In this document: piece after piece, positions 17,481 through 27,178 of the stretch | Numbering within the stretch: position 1 is the first letter of the stretch | How the letters are laid out: the number at the start of each line of letters is the position of its first letter | The notes under the pieces: model-generated | Database searches by the model: none | The model's input: the letters and a program-made list of their open reading frames with translations, nothing else | Told to the model about the DNA's origin: nothing | Program-made: the position numbers and the translations under genes | NCBI RefSeq assembly: GCF_004353915.1 | Contig: NZ_SMRP01000010.1 | Span: 44,417 to 108,416 of the forward strand | DNA length: 64,000 nt | Reading direction: 5' to 3' | Origin: Paraburkholderia silviterrae | Lineage (GTDB): Bacteria; Pseudomonadota; Gammaproteobacteria; Burkholderiales; Burkholderiaceae

Positions 17481-19988
17481 TCAGTCGCCCGAGAGCCGCA
17501 TCGACGAGCGCACGACTGCACCCGAGCGGGCCAGCTTGGGCAACTCGCGCGATTGCACCGCGTTCATGAAACCAGCCCAGTCGCGCGCGAGCGCGGCCTT
17601 GTCGACCTTGTCGGTTTCGCCGAGCTTGTAGCGCTCGCCTTCGCGATAGGGGCGCTCCCAGTCCGCGCGGTGCCATGCGCGTTCGGCCAGCGCCAGCAGG
17701 CGCGGGTAGACCATGTACTCGAATTGCGTATCGGTGCGCATGACTTCGCCCCACGCCTGGCCCTGCATGCCTTCGAGGCGGGACGCCGCGCCGCTCGCTG
17801 TGATTTCGAACGGCTGGCCATCGCGATCTGCCATGATCTCGGCGTTTTGCGGCAGATTGTCGGGTGCGAGCGAGAAGACCTTGAAACTGTCCGTGGCGTG
17901 CGAGCCCCAGTAATAGCCGCGCTCTTGCTGAGCCGTTGTGTACGGGAAGTCCAGGTACAGATAGTCCGGCAGCGCAAGCACCGTGCGATAGCCTTGCTCG
18001 CTCGATTTGCGTGCGCTGTCGGCTGCCCCCCAGAACAGCGTGTCCCAGAGCGTCACCATGACATTGCGCGTGGCGAAGTCCTGCGGACCGTTCGCGTGCT
18101 TCAGACCGTCCTGCCATGCCGCCATCGTGGCAATGCCGTTGTCGTTGACGGCTTGGCTCACATTGCGCGCGAACATCGTGGGCAGTGCGTCCGTCGAAGC
18201 GATCTTGCCCTGGCGCAGCAACGCCGCGCATTGCGGTGAGCGGGCCCACGGCTGGTCCTGACTCGCGAGATTGATGCGCCCCTTGCCGGGATCGGTGCCG
18301 TCACTCGCCTGAAAGCCTGCGCCCAGCAGGATATTTTTCGCCTCATCGCCGCCGAAGTGCCAGACTGTGAGAGGCGCGCCCGCCTCGCGGTGCATGGCCG
18401 CAATTTCGGCGATCACCTTGTTCGCGAAGTTCCGCGCGCCTGGCACGCACGGGTTAAGGTAGCTGCGGCGGTCGTAGAACTGCACGGACAAGGTGTTCGA
18501 CGTGTCCTGCGGATCGAGCAAACGGTACGCATTGGCTGCGTCCTCGTTGCCGGCGGCACGGAGTTTGCGGTAGCGCGCCTCCATCGACACCACCGCGGCG
18601 CGCGCGTGCGCGGGCATGTCGATCTCGGGAATCACTTCGATATGGCGAGCGGCCGCGTAGCGCACCAGCGCGACATAATCGGACCGGCTCAGATAGCCTC
18701 CACCCGACTGGTTGTCCGGGCCGGAGCCGAGCTGCGGCAGCAGGCAGCGGTTTTCTTCGAGATCGTGGCAGCGCTGCCCCCCGATGGCGGTCAGCTCGGG
18801 TAAGCCAGGAATCTCGATACGCCATCCTTCGTCATCCGAAAGGTGCAGATGCAGGCGATTGAGCTTGTAAGCGCTCATCTGGTCGATCAGGCGGCGCAGC
18901 GTGGCGGGCTGGCGAAAGTTGCGCGCGAGGTCGACCATCATGCCGCGATGCGGGTAGCGAGGTGCGTCCTCGATCGTCATGGCCGGCACGCGGCCGCCAC
19001 CCGCCGGGATTAGGGAGAAGAGCGTCTGCACGCCGTAATAGAGTCCCGCCGCGTCGTAGGCGTCGATGTTCACGGCGTCGCGCGAGATCGTCAGCCGATA
19101 GCCGCCTGAGATCGCGATGTCTGCCGGTAGTGCAGCCGGCGCAACCTGGCCGCTGACGCGCATCGCCGTGCCGCCCGCGAGGCCGAGTGTCGCGGCACGC
19201 GCTTCGAGCGCGGCGAGCTCGCCCGCGCCGAGTGCGGGCAGCGCAAGCTCTACGCCCTGAATCTGGGCGTCGCCGTCACCGGTTTGCTCACGCAGCACGG
19301 CGGGAATCGGGCGCGCGGCGAATTGCGCGGGGGATAGCGCCTGTGCCTCTTCGCGCGCACGCAATACCTGAGCGGGTGTCGCCTTGAACGCGGCGGCGTC
19401 GTCCGGGCCAGGCGGCAGCGCGGTGACATAGCGGGTTTCGTCGTCGGTGTCGTTCTGCGCGAGCACAGCGGGTGTTGCGCCGTCGACGCTGACATAGGCG
19501 CGCGGCGGCATGTCGCTAAAGCGATAGAACCAGTATTCGGCGACGAACGGCACTTCGAGACGCGCGCCTGGCGCGAGTGTGAACGCACCCTTGGCTGGCG
19601 TGAGCGCGTAGAGGTCGCCGGTGATATGGCGCAACGCAATGCTCGCGTTATCGATCGAGAGCAGGCGGCGGATGCTGTGGACGTAGAGCGTCCAGCCACC
19701 CGCGGCGAGATTTTGCGTGCCGTTGTTTTCGAGGATCAGGCGTCCGCGTGCGCAGCTCGCCCAGTCCGCGCCAAGGCTCGCGCAGGCCACACCGTTCGCG
19801 GCGGCCTTATTCGCGTCGATGGCGATGCTCAACTTGAGATTCTGGCTGACGGTCTGCGTAAGCGCGTGAGCGGACGTGTTGTCGACCTGCGGCGTGTCGT
19901 TGTCGCCGTGACAGGCGGCGAGTATGCATGACGCTGCTGCGATGGCGGTCAGTGTGCAGGCGCGACGCAGGGCGACCACGAAGTTCAT
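17481..19988 (-). CDS. Beta-N-acetylhexosaminidase (GH20), lipoprotein
   Basis: An 835-aa family 20 glycosidase. The ATG at 19988 starts a lipoprotein signal peptide with lipobox LAAC, then a carbohydrate-binding/chitobiase N-terminal domain, a GH20b-like domain, and the catalytic barrel beginning YPHRGMMVDLARNF. The catalytic Asp-Glu pair is in HFGGDEA at about residue 540. It should remove terminal GlcNAc from chito-oligosaccharides or peptidoglycan fragments at the cell envelope. The open frame runs on upstream for 95 more codons into an unrelated gene fragment, so the ORF appears longer (930 codons); the signal peptide argues for the start at 19988. Confidence 0.9.
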   Translation of the reverse strand: MNFVVALRRACTLTAIAAASCILAACHGDNDTPQVDNTSAHALTQTVSQNLKLSIAIDANKAAANGVACASLGADWASCARGRLILENNGTQNLAAGGWTLYVHSIRRLLSIDNASIALRHITGDLYALTPAKGAFTLAPGARLEVPFVAEYWFYRFSDMPPRAYVSVDGATPAVLAQNDTDDETRYVTALPPGPDDAAAFKATPAQVLRAREEAQALSPAQFAARPIPAVLREQTGDGDAQIQGVELALPALGAGELAALEARAATLGLAGGTAMRVSGQVAPAALPADIAISGGYRLTISRDAVNIDAYDAAGLYYGVQTLFSLIPAGGGRVPAMTIEDAPRYPHRGMMVDLARNFRQPATLRRLIDQMSAYKLNRLHLHLSDDEGWRIEIPGLPELTAIGGQRCHDLEENRCLLPQLGSGPDNQSGGGYLSRSDYVALVRYAAARHIEVIPEIDMPAHARAAVVSMEARYRKLRAAGNEDAANAYRLLDPQDTSNTLSVQFYDRRSYLNPCVPGARNFANKVIAEIAAMHREAGAPLTVWHFGGDEAKNILLGAGFQASDGTDPGKGRINLASQDQPWARSPQCAALLRQGKIASTDALPTMFARNVSQAVNDNGIATMAAWQDGLKHANGPQDFATRNVMVTLWDTLFWGAADSARKSSEQGYRTVLALPDYLYLDFPYTTAQQERGYYWGSHATDSFKVFSLAPDNLPQNAEIMADRDGQPFEITASGAASRLEGMQGQAWGEVMRTDTQFEYMVYPRLLALAERAWHRADWERPYREGERYKLGETDKVDKAALARDWAGFMNAVQSRELPKLARSGAVVRSSMRLSGD

Positions 19989-20273
19989 TTCGTTCCAACC
20001 CGAGCTCGTGTAAGGCTTTCCCAGCCACTCGGTCTGGTAGGAGTAGTACTTCGGCGACAGTTCCTCGACCCCGATCTCCATTGACAGGCGGTCGTGAATT
20101 CCAGTCCAGATCGTCTTAACACTCGCGTCGACCTTTTGGTCGTACCCGTAGTACTTCAAAATTTGCTCGTTGACGATTCTGTACGCCTGAACAAAGAGAG
20201 CAGATTCCTTCTGCCCGACGCTTTCGAACATCGGACGATCCGCGTACCTGCGAAAGAAGACATCAGTAAGCAT
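19989..20273 (-). pseudogene. N-terminal fragment of an unidentified protein, fused in frame to the hexosaminidase
   Basis: The 95 codons ahead of the hexosaminidase ATG start with MLTDVFFRRYADRPMF and include KTIWTGIHDRLSMEIG and SPKYYSYQTEWLGKPYT. This reads as a real protein N terminus, not random extension: it has its own ATG, balanced composition and no stop. I do not recognise it firmly; it may belong to uncharacterised HEPN/AbiJ-like proteins. It stops at the hexosaminidase signal peptide, so its 3' part has been lost by recombination. An IS1182 element lies only 160 nt upstream, a likely agent. Confidence 0.55.
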
Positions 20274-20436
20274 GGTGAAATTCTCTCACTCCACTACTTG
20301 GTGGTGACATTCGACGCAGGCAGGATGCCGATAGTTCATCTGAAGCGGTCGTTCGAAGGGGGCGGGGGCGCCGTCCGCTCTTGGCCCGATCACCACCTCA
20401 TACTGATGGCAAGAGAGCGACGGCGGGACATGCTAT

Positions 20437-21913
20437 GCAATTGGCATATATCGACCTATTTCGTTGAAAAACTCCCCTAAGAGCCGTGTTCCTGGCTATC
20501 CTGGAATCCATCAATCGATGGGAGTGCATCGTCATGATGGGGCAGCGAAGCGGCGATCAGGAACAGCTGTTTTACGCGTTCAAGCTTGACGATCATGTTC
20601 CGAAGGGCCATCTGTTACGCGGTATAGATCAGTTCTTCGATGCCGGAGACCTCCGTCAGCACATGGCGTCGTTTTACAGTCATACGGGACGCCCTTCGAT
20701 CGATCCAGAGTTGATGATTCGCATGCTGATCGTCGGCTACTGCTTTGGCATCCGCTCCGAACGGCGCTTGTGTGAGGAAGTCCATCTGAATCTGGCGTAT
20801 CGCTGGTTTTGCCGCCTCGGCCTTGAGGATACGGTTCCCGATCACTCAACGTTTTCAAAGAATCGCCATGGCCGGTTTCGCGACAGCGATATGCTGCGCC
20901 ATGTATTCGAATCAGTTTTACGTCGCTGCATGAGCGAAGGCTTCGTAGGTGGTGAAGGGCTTGCGATCGACGCCAGTGTCATCAAAGCCGACGCCAATCG
21001 CACTCGAGGCATCGCCGGGACTGAAGCAATCGACTGGAGTCGCGGCGAAGGGCCCAGCCGTGCGGTGCGTGAGTATCTAGCGACGCTCGACGCGAACGAC
21101 ACCGACGCCCAGACCCTGGAACCATCGCAGGAACCCGCTACGCAACCAAAGAGCATTTCGCTAACCGATCCTGCTGCACGTTGGACAGCTGCACCCGGTG
21201 GCCCGGCGTTCTATGCCTACTCGACCAACTATCTGATTGATCTGCAGGCGGGAATCATCGTGGATGTCGAGGCCACTCCCGCATACCGCACACAGGAGGT
21301 CGACTCGACCAGGACCATGATTGATCGGGTCGAGCAAAGCAATGAGTATCGCTGCCCGGCCGGACATGCACTGCGCAGCGAGCGGCGTCCATTCAAGAAT
21401 CCGCGCACACACATCACCAAGGCCAACACGGTCGTCTATCGATCAAGCCAGTTGGACTGCGCTGGATGTTCATTGAAAGACCAATGCTGTCCGCACACAC
21501 CAATACGAAAAATAGCCCGAAGCGTCCACGAATCAGCACGCGATAAGGCAAGGGCTATTGCGAAAACACCCGCATACACGCAATCACGCAAGGACCGCAA
21601 GAAGGTTGAGATCCTGTTTGCTCACCTCAAACGCGTCATGAAGCTCGATCGTCTCAGACTGCGAGGTCCATCGGGTGCTCATGACGAGTTCTTGCTGGCT
21701 GCAACTGCACAGAATCTGAGGCGAATGGCGAAGTGCTTGATGCCAAAGCAGGAGGAAATGGCGGCAGCGGCCGCTTGATTTGCATCGCGGATCGATGCCC
21801 GGAAGCAGCGCGATCGGAAAGAGCGCCGAGCGCGTCGATTGCATGTCCAAACATGACCGCGCTCGCGCGCGAAAACGCGGTTTTTCAACAAAATAGGCCG
21901 ACATCGGCAATTC
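20437..21913 (+). mobile_element. IS1182-family insertion sequence
   Basis: A complete-looking IS: a single DDE transposase gene bounded by inverted repeats. The left end contains CGACCTATTTCGTTGAAAAAC (20452-20472) and the right end contains its imperfect complement GTTTTTCAACAAAATAGGCCG (21880-21900). AATTG-like sequence continues outward on both sides. Exact ends and target duplication could not be fixed by eye. Confidence 0.8.
20534..21778 (+). CDS. IS1182-family transposase
   Basis: A 414-aa DDE transposase. The N-terminal DUF772-type region reads YAFKLDDHVPKGHLLR and GRPSIDPELMIRMLIVGYCF; VPDHSTFSKNRHGRF follows, with the first catalytic Asp in GLAIDASVIKADAN. The C terminus has KKVEILFAHLKRVMKLDRLR, containing the catalytic Glu, and a zinc-binding-like CAGCSLKDQCCP segment. 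GGGAG lies 9 nt before the first ATG. The frame is intact, so the element could still be active. Confidence 0.9.
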   Translation: MMGQRSGDQEQLFYAFKLDDHVPKGHLLRGIDQFFDAGDLRQHMASFYSHTGRPSIDPELMIRMLIVGYCFGIRSERRLCEEVHLNLAYRWFCRLGLEDTVPDHSTFSKNRHGRFRDSDMLRHVFESVLRRCMSEGFVGGEGLAIDASVIKADANRTRGIAGTEAIDWSRGEGPSRAVREYLATLDANDTDAQTLEPSQEPATQPKSISLTDPAARWTAAPGGPAFYAYSTNYLIDLQAGIIVDVEATPAYRTQEVDSTRTMIDRVEQSNEYRCPAGHALRSERRPFKNPRTHITKANTVVYRSSQLDCAGCSLKDQCCPHTPIRKIARSVHESARDKARAIAKTPAYTQSRKDRKKVEILFAHLKRVMKLDRLRLRGPSGAHDEFLLAATAQNLRRMAKCLMPKQEEMAAAAA

Positions 21914-22943
21914 GAGGTTTGACTGTCGGTAGGCACGCGGGTAGCCGCCGCGATTCCAAACGCAGCAGTCGGCAGAGTGGAGCGACATCAAGTGCGCCGG
22001 GATTAGAAACCCCTCGCTTCATTCGCTGGCCGCGATAAACGCCCTGAGCGTGGCCAGCACGGTATCACACAGGGAGGCTGCGCCAGCCCCCGGGGCCGGC
22101 CAGCCGTCAGCCCGCGCGGCCGCACTCTGGGGGCACTCTTCCGGGCACGCTCGCTGGGAGCGGCCATGGGCGGATCGTCCTTCCTCCGGAAAAGCTATAT
22201 TCATGCGGCGTGCCGCCCGCGAACCAGGGCGGTGACGTGCGTGGACGCGCGGAGGCGGACGTGGACCCATCCTGGCTCGGTATGGCTGCCGGTACGATCG
22301 TGCTCGTGATCGCTGCAGTGGGCGCGGCCGCTCACTATCGCCGTGAACGGCATCGGGCCAATCTCCTGCGTAATCTTGATCACCATGAGTAGTGCCGGTG
22401 GACCCGGTCGCGACGCTAGGCATCATCGCGAGCCATTGCCGTCGTCGATCTGCGCTCCGTTTTTTGTGAGCCCGGTGCGTCAGGCCTGGTGACGTCAGCC
22501 GGTGCGCTTCCTCCGGGGCTGGCGCCAAGTTCCGCAACGTCCCGGTATGTCGCACACCGTCGTCAGACCTGGCGTGCTCGAACGACACTGAAAATGATGA
22601 TTGGGATGTGGGGCAGATCGCATTCGGGCGCTTCGAGAATGTGCGGGAGATCTATAGCACCGCTTGGCCAGCACATAATTCATGCGTCGCAGGATGATCT
22701 ATTTAGATAGGATAACGTATCATAATGGTTCAGTTGTGCGGGGTATTTTTGAGGAAAACTTGAGTCCGTAGCGGGCTTCGATAGTGCGCCACGGCCCTCT
22801 GAAGATATATAGTATTGATTGGACATTCTTGGCTCAAACGGCCAGATTCCGCATGAGAAGTACGATTGCCCCCCCTTATCCACTGGCTTGCCGCGACACA
22901 CGCGGGCCTACCCGTTCGTCCGGGGTCGCACATTGGAAGCACT
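21914..22943. other. About 1-kb region without a recognised gene
   Basis: Between the IS right end and cytochrome b561 I see no gene I can support. A short plus-strand frame at 22261-22392 has one hydrophobic stretch (IVLVIAAVGAAA) and a basic tail, which could be a tiny membrane protein or chance. The minus-strand frames are GC-rich shadows. GC falls after about 22660, suggesting foreign or decayed DNA. Confidence 0.5.
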
Positions 22944-23516
22944 ATGATGAAAAGCTCCGCCACCCACTACGGTTCGATTGCCCAGTTCTTCCACTGGTGC
23001 ACGGCAATTCTTGTCCTCGTGGCGTTCATGTATGGGCCCGGTGGACCTGAACACCGTGTCTACTCACCGGTGCACGAGTTCGACCGGCGCCTCCACGAAA
23101 CTTTGGGACTGAGTGTGTGCGCGCTCACATTCGTCCGCCTGCTATGGCGAACGATCTATACGCGCCCTGAGGTCCCTCCAGCTTCACGCTTGATGGTTGC
23201 CATGGCAACGGCCGTTCAATGGATGCTGTATCTGCTTCTCCTTGCGTTACCGATGACTGCCGTCATCGGCGCGTGGCTTGAAGGACACTCTGTGACGCTT
23301 GTCGCTGGTTGGGAAATCCCGCCTTTATTCGCTACTTCACATGATGTGGGTGGAGCCATTGCGTCAATCCACAAATGGCTTGGTGATGCGATCATGTGGC
23401 TTGCGGGACTTCACGCATTCGCGGCTCTTTTCCATCATGTCATTCTTAAAGACGAGGTCCTGATTACCATGCTTCCAAGCTGGCTAACAATGGGACGGGC
23501 TCGCACTGGCCGATAA
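22944..23516 (+). CDS. Cytochrome b561 family protein
   Basis: A 190-aa four-helix membrane cytochrome b. It has the paired His ligands expected for two hemes: IAQFFHWCTAILVL, RLHETLGLSV, ASIHKWLGDAIMW and LHAFAALFHHVILKDEVL. It probably moves electrons from quinol to a periplasmic acceptor or to superoxide (CybB-like). GGAAG lies before the double ATG; 22947 has the better spacing. It stands alone upstream of decayed genes. Confidence 0.88.
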   Translation: MMKSSATHYGSIAQFFHWCTAILVLVAFMYGPGGPEHRVYSPVHEFDRRLHETLGLSVCALTFVRLLWRTIYTRPEVPPASRLMVAMATAVQWMLYLLLLALPMTAVIGAWLEGHSVTLVAGWEIPPLFATSHDVGGAIASIHKWLGDAIMWLAGLHAFAALFHHVILKDEVLITMLPSWLTMGRARTGR

Positions 23517-23530
23517 CCTCTGAATGCTTT

Positions 23531-23700
23531 TCAGAAGCGCCTTGAAAATCCGAGGGGCAGGCCGTGCGGAAGTATCCGGACGAAGATGGGCGTATTCCAG
23601 GTGGTCGTAAGGTCGCCAACAGCTGTGCCCAGCGCCCAACCCGCGACTACGCCTGTTCGCCAATGCGCCTGCGCGGTCATCCGCGCCACCGCGTCATAGA
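23531..23700 (-). pseudogene. C-terminal remnant of a PAP2-family phosphatase
   Basis: About 55 codons read YDAVARMTAQAHWRTGVVAG then WALGTAVGD and end PHGLPLGFSRRF, which resembles the C terminus of PAP2 lipid phosphatases, including the RxxxxxHW..D region, where the usual Asp is Gly here. No upstream catalytic motifs are present. It lies just downstream of the truncated ndh gene on the same strand. Confidence 0.5.
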
Positions 23701-23875
23701 CGGACAGCAGTTCGAGGTCCACGCTCACACAAGGAAAGTTGTAGCTAAATTTCAACCAAAGTTGTACTACTGGCGCGTGTTGCCATCACAAGCTTGCTTT
23801 CCCTGCGTATGCGCGGGAATGGCACATCCGGCTTGGACGCCATGCTCGCTTCTGGCTGCCCGGCCGTGCATTGCA

Positions 23876-24556
23876 CTACTGAACGATTCCAATGTCGCTA
23901 GCGGGATCGAGTTTGTGCAGACCATACGCCGAAAGCACCTGCGCAGTATTGCGTAATTCGGAGGAGAGATCGATACCCGTCGCACCGGCGCCGACGATGG
24001 CCACCCGGATGCGCGGTTCATCTGGCGTCGATACAGCCGGCCAGGAGCCGATGACTTCGTCATCATGTTCAGCGCGCATGCAGGCAGCAATGAGCCGCTT
24101 GCGCAAGCGTTCTGCCTGCCAAACCGAGTCGAGCGCGAACGAATGCTCTTCCGCGCCCGCAACACCGAAATAGTGTGTGGTGCTGCCGATCGCAATGACG
24201 AGAGTGTCGTACTCAATCTCGCGTTGCGGTAGCAGCTCGACGCCGTCGTCGCCCATCAAAGGGGCGAGTTTGACACGTTTCGCGATGCGATCGAGGCCGA
24301 CGAGCTCACCCTCCTGAAACTCGAATCCATGCCAGAACGCTTGTGCCGCGTACGCAAGCTCGTGCGCATGGGGGGCCATGCTGCCGGCCGCAACCGCATG
24401 CAACAGCGGCTTCCAGACATGGGTCGGATTACGGTCGACGAGCGTAACGGCTGCGCGTGCCTGCCCGTTGCGTCCGCGCTTGCCAAAGCGATCACCCAGG
24501 CGCGTCGCGAGTTCCAGACCTCCTGCGCCTCCACCTACGACGATGATACGGTGCAT
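23876..24556 (-). pseudogene. Type II NADH dehydrogenase, C-terminally truncated
   Basis: The first 226 residues of an Ndh-type NADH:quinone reductase, about half the usual ~430. The FAD-binding start HRIIVVGGGAGGLELATRLG and the NAD-binding VAIVGAGATGIDLSSEL are intact, but the frame stops at DIGIVQ, where the family continues with the rest of the NAD domain and the membrane-binding C terminus. No continuation appears in other frames, so the 3' half is deleted rather than shifted. It lies 76 nt after fumC on the same strand. Confidence 0.8.
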
Positions 24557-24632
24557 GTCAACAGTCCTTGACGTTAAAATTTGCAGTCCAAAATGGAGGG
24601 TGAGATCGAGTAGCCTTTTGAAAGCCGGCGTG

Positions 24633-26039
24633 TTAGTTGGCGGTAGCTACATAGGGCTTGACCATTTTGGCTGGGTCCACGACACGATCAAAGGTCTGTT
24701 CATCGACATATCCAAGGTACAGTGCGGCAGCTTTCAGGGTCAGGTCGTGCTCCGCAGCATAGTGTGCGATGGCCGAAGCGCGGTCGTAGCCGATCACCGG
24801 CACCAGTGCGGTCACCAGCATGAGCGAGCGCTCGACGTATTCGCGGATCTTCCGGACGTTCGGACGGGTGCCCTCAACCAGAAAGCGTCGGAAATTCGTG
24901 CAACCGTCCGTTAGCAGCGTAATCGACTGGGTCAGGTTGAAGATCATCAGGGGCTTGTAGACGTTCATCTCCAGATAGCCACTCGCGCCGCCGAAGCCGA
25001 CTGCTGCGTCGTTTGCCATCACCTGCACCGCGACCATCGTTAGCGCCTCCACCTGTGTCGGATTGACCTTGCCGGGCATGATGGACGAGCCTGGCTCGTT
25101 CTCGGGGATGAGCAGTTCCGCGAATCCTGCGCGCGGCCCGCACGACATCAGGCGAATATCATTGCCGATCTTGTAGAGCGAAGCAGCGAGGGTTCGGAAG
25201 GTTCCGGACAACTGGACCAACGCATCATGGGCGCCTTGTACCGCAAATTTATTCGGTGCGCTGATAAAGGGAAGTTCCGTCAACCTTGCGATTTCCGCTG
25301 CCGCCTCCTCAGCAAAGCCCGGTGCGGCGTTGATCCCGGTTCCGACCGCGGTGCCACCCAGCGCGAGGTGATACACGCCGGCAAGCGCATCGTCGATCCG
25401 CTTGAGATTGTCTGCAAGCATCCCGGCATAGCCTGACCATTCCTGGCCCAGCGTGAGTGGCGTTGCGTCCTGCATATGGGTACGACCGATCTTGACGATG
25501 CCGTCCCATTCGTGAGCCTTGGCTGCGATTGCGTCATGCAGCGCCTGTACAGCGGGAATCAGCCGCTGCGTCGTGTTGACGGCGGCAGCGATGTACATCG
25601 CTGCAGGAAAGGAGTCGTTCGACGACTGCGACATGTTGACGTGATCGTTGGGGTGAACGGGCTTCTTGCTGGCGAGCGGCGTGCCCGCGAGCTGGCAGCA
25701 GCGGTTGGAGATCACCTCGTTGACGTTCATGTTGAACTGCGTGCCGCTGCCTGTCATCCACACGTGCAAGGGGAACATGTCGTGATGCTGTCCGGCCAGG
25801 ATCTCATCGCAGACTTGGGTAATGAGCGTGTGCGCCTGATCGTCGAGGCGTTTGCCGGCGTGGTTTGCGTTGGCCGCCGCCTTCTTGAGAGTGGCATAGG
25901 CAGTAATCATTTCCCGCGGCATCAGTTCGCGGCCGATGCTGAAGTGTTCGATCGAGCGCTGTGTCTGGGCGCCCCAAAGCTTGTCGGAGGGAACGCTGAC
26001 TTCCCCGAGGCTGTCGACCTCCGTGCGATGATTTTCCAT
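24633..26039 (-). CDS. fumC: Fumarate hydratase class II
   Basis: A 468-aa FumC, the iron-independent fumarase interconverting fumarate and malate. The superfamily signature GSSIMPGKVNPTQ is at about residue 325, and the family motifs WMTGSGTQFNMN and SSNDSFPAAM are present. ATG 26039 has AAGGAA upstream; the longer frame is not conserved. It follows sdhE by 136 nt on the same strand, taking the place where gltA usually follows sdhE in Burkholderia. Confidence 0.95.
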   Translation of the reverse strand: MENHRTEVDSLGEVSVPSDKLWGAQTQRSIEHFSIGRELMPREMITAYATLKKAAANANHAGKRLDDQAHTLITQVCDEILAGQHHDMFPLHVWMTGSGTQFNMNVNEVISNRCCQLAGTPLASKKPVHPNDHVNMSQSSNDSFPAAMYIAAAVNTTQRLIPAVQALHDAIAAKAHEWDGIVKIGRTHMQDATPLTLGQEWSGYAGMLADNLKRIDDALAGVYHLALGGTAVGTGINAAPGFAEEAAAEIARLTELPFISAPNKFAVQGAHDALVQLSGTFRTLAASLYKIGNDIRLMSCGPRAGFAELLIPENEPGSSIMPGKVNPTQVEALTMVAVQVMANDAAVGFGGASGYLEMNVYKPLMIFNLTQSITLLTDGCTNFRRFLVEGTRPNVRKIREYVERSLMLVTALVPVIGYDRASAIAHYAAEHDLTLKAAALYLGYVDEQTFDRVVDPAKMVKPYVATAN

Positions 26040-26175
26040 CGTGATTTTTCCTTCATTCAAGATGTGGCCATGCCGTGCATTTGATGCGATCAGGCAGGCC
26101 ATGTGTACGAGATCCCAGGCTGGCGACTGAGTTGCCTTGCCAGCGGCGAACAAGCGTGAAGCGGTACCGGCGTGC

Positions 26176-26448
26176 TCAAGCCGAGCGCAGTAGAGCGAGC
26201 ACCCGAATGATGTCCGGCTCGGCTAAATCGCCGTCTGGTTCGGTGCGCTCGAGCAACAAGTCCATTAGTTCGTTGTCGCTCAATTCGAAAAGACGCGTGA
26301 GTGCGCCCACATCGGCATCGCTGAGACTGGATTCATAACGACCGAAGAATCGTTCGAAGATGAGATCATTTTCGAGCAGGCCACGCCTCGCACGCCAGCG
26401 AAGGCGCGCGCGGCGCAGCGGATCGGATTGATGCGAAGTCTCGTTCAT
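26176..26448 (-). CDS. sdhE: FAD assembly factor SdhE
   Basis: A 90-aa SdhE/YgfY family protein that helps attach FAD covalently to SdhA. The family motif RARLRWRARRGLLENDLI with its RGxxE core is clear, followed by the acidic FELSDNELMDLL. It begins 1 nt after the sdhB stop, so it is part of the sdh operon. Confidence 0.93.
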   Translation of the reverse strand: MNETSHQSDPLRRARLRWRARRGLLENDLIFERFFGRYESSLSDADVGALTRLFELSDNELMDLLLERTEPDGDLAEPDIIRVLALLRSA

Positions 26449-26449
26449 G

Positions 26450-27151
26450 TCAAACCTTCCGCCGTACCATGAGTTCCTTGATTTTGCCGATCGCCTTCGT
26501 CGGATTGAGGCCCTTCGGGCACACGTCGACGCAGTTCATGATCGTGTGGCAACGGAACAGACGGTACGGATCTTCGAGGTTATCGAGACGCTCGCCCGTC
26601 GCCTGGTCGCGGCTGTCCGCGATGAAGCGATAAGCTTGCAGCAGGCCGGCGGGGCCGACGAACTTGTCCGGGTTCCACCAGAAGCTCGGGCACGACGTCG
26701 AGCAGCTTGCGCACAGGATGCACTCATACACGCCATCGAGTTCGTCGCGCTCTTCCGGCGACTGCAGGCGTTCCTTCTCGGGCGGCGGCGTGTCGTTGAT
26801 CAGGTACGGCTTGATCGAGTGATACTGGTTGAAGAAGTGCGTCATGTCGACGAACAGATCACGGATTACGGGCAGGCCGGGTAGTGGGCGCAGCACGATT
26901 TTCTGTGGCAGATCGTTCAGGTTCGTCAGGCACGCCAGCCCGTTCTTGCCGTTGATGTTCATCGCGTCCGATCCGCACACCCCTTCGCGGCACGAGCGCC
27001 GGAACGCGAGCGTCTCATCGAGCGCCTTCAGCTTCACGATCGCGTCGAGGAGCATGCGCTCGTTCGTCAGTTCGAGCTCGTACGTCTGCATGCGCGGCGC
27101 CGCGTCCTTGTCCGGATCGTAGCGGTAGATTTCAAAGGTACGTATTGCCAT
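26450..27151 (-). CDS. sdhB: Succinate dehydrogenase iron-sulfur subunit
   Basis: A 233-aa SdhB. The [2Fe-2S] ligands are in SCREGVCGSDAMNINGKNGL; the [4Fe-4S] and [3Fe-4S] ligands are in CILCASCSTSCPSFWW and CHTIMNCVDVCPKGLNP. It carries electrons from the flavin of SdhA to quinone bound at SdhC/D. It lies 27 nt after sdhA. Confidence 0.96.
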   Translation of the reverse strand: MAIRTFEIYRYDPDKDAAPRMQTYELELTNERMLLDAIVKLKALDETLAFRRSCREGVCGSDAMNINGKNGLACLTNLNDLPQKIVLRPLPGLPVIRDLFVDMTHFFNQYHSIKPYLINDTPPPEKERLQSPEERDELDGVYECILCASCSTSCPSFWWNPDKFVGPAGLLQAYRFIADSRDQATGERLDNLEDPYRLFRCHTIMNCVDVCPKGLNPTKAIGKIKELMVRRKV

Positions 27152-27178
27152 GATGTTTTCCTTTCGATTCGGGAGGCT

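Noticed and set aside
22261..22392. Possible 43-aa membrane peptide
   Set aside because: One hydrophobic stretch and a basic tail, but no clear ribosome site or similarity; kept only as a note in the intergenic entry.
22019..22588. 189-codon minus-strand open frame after the IS1182 element
   Set aside because: Pro/Arg/Ala-rich with no motif; looks like a GC-rich shadow.
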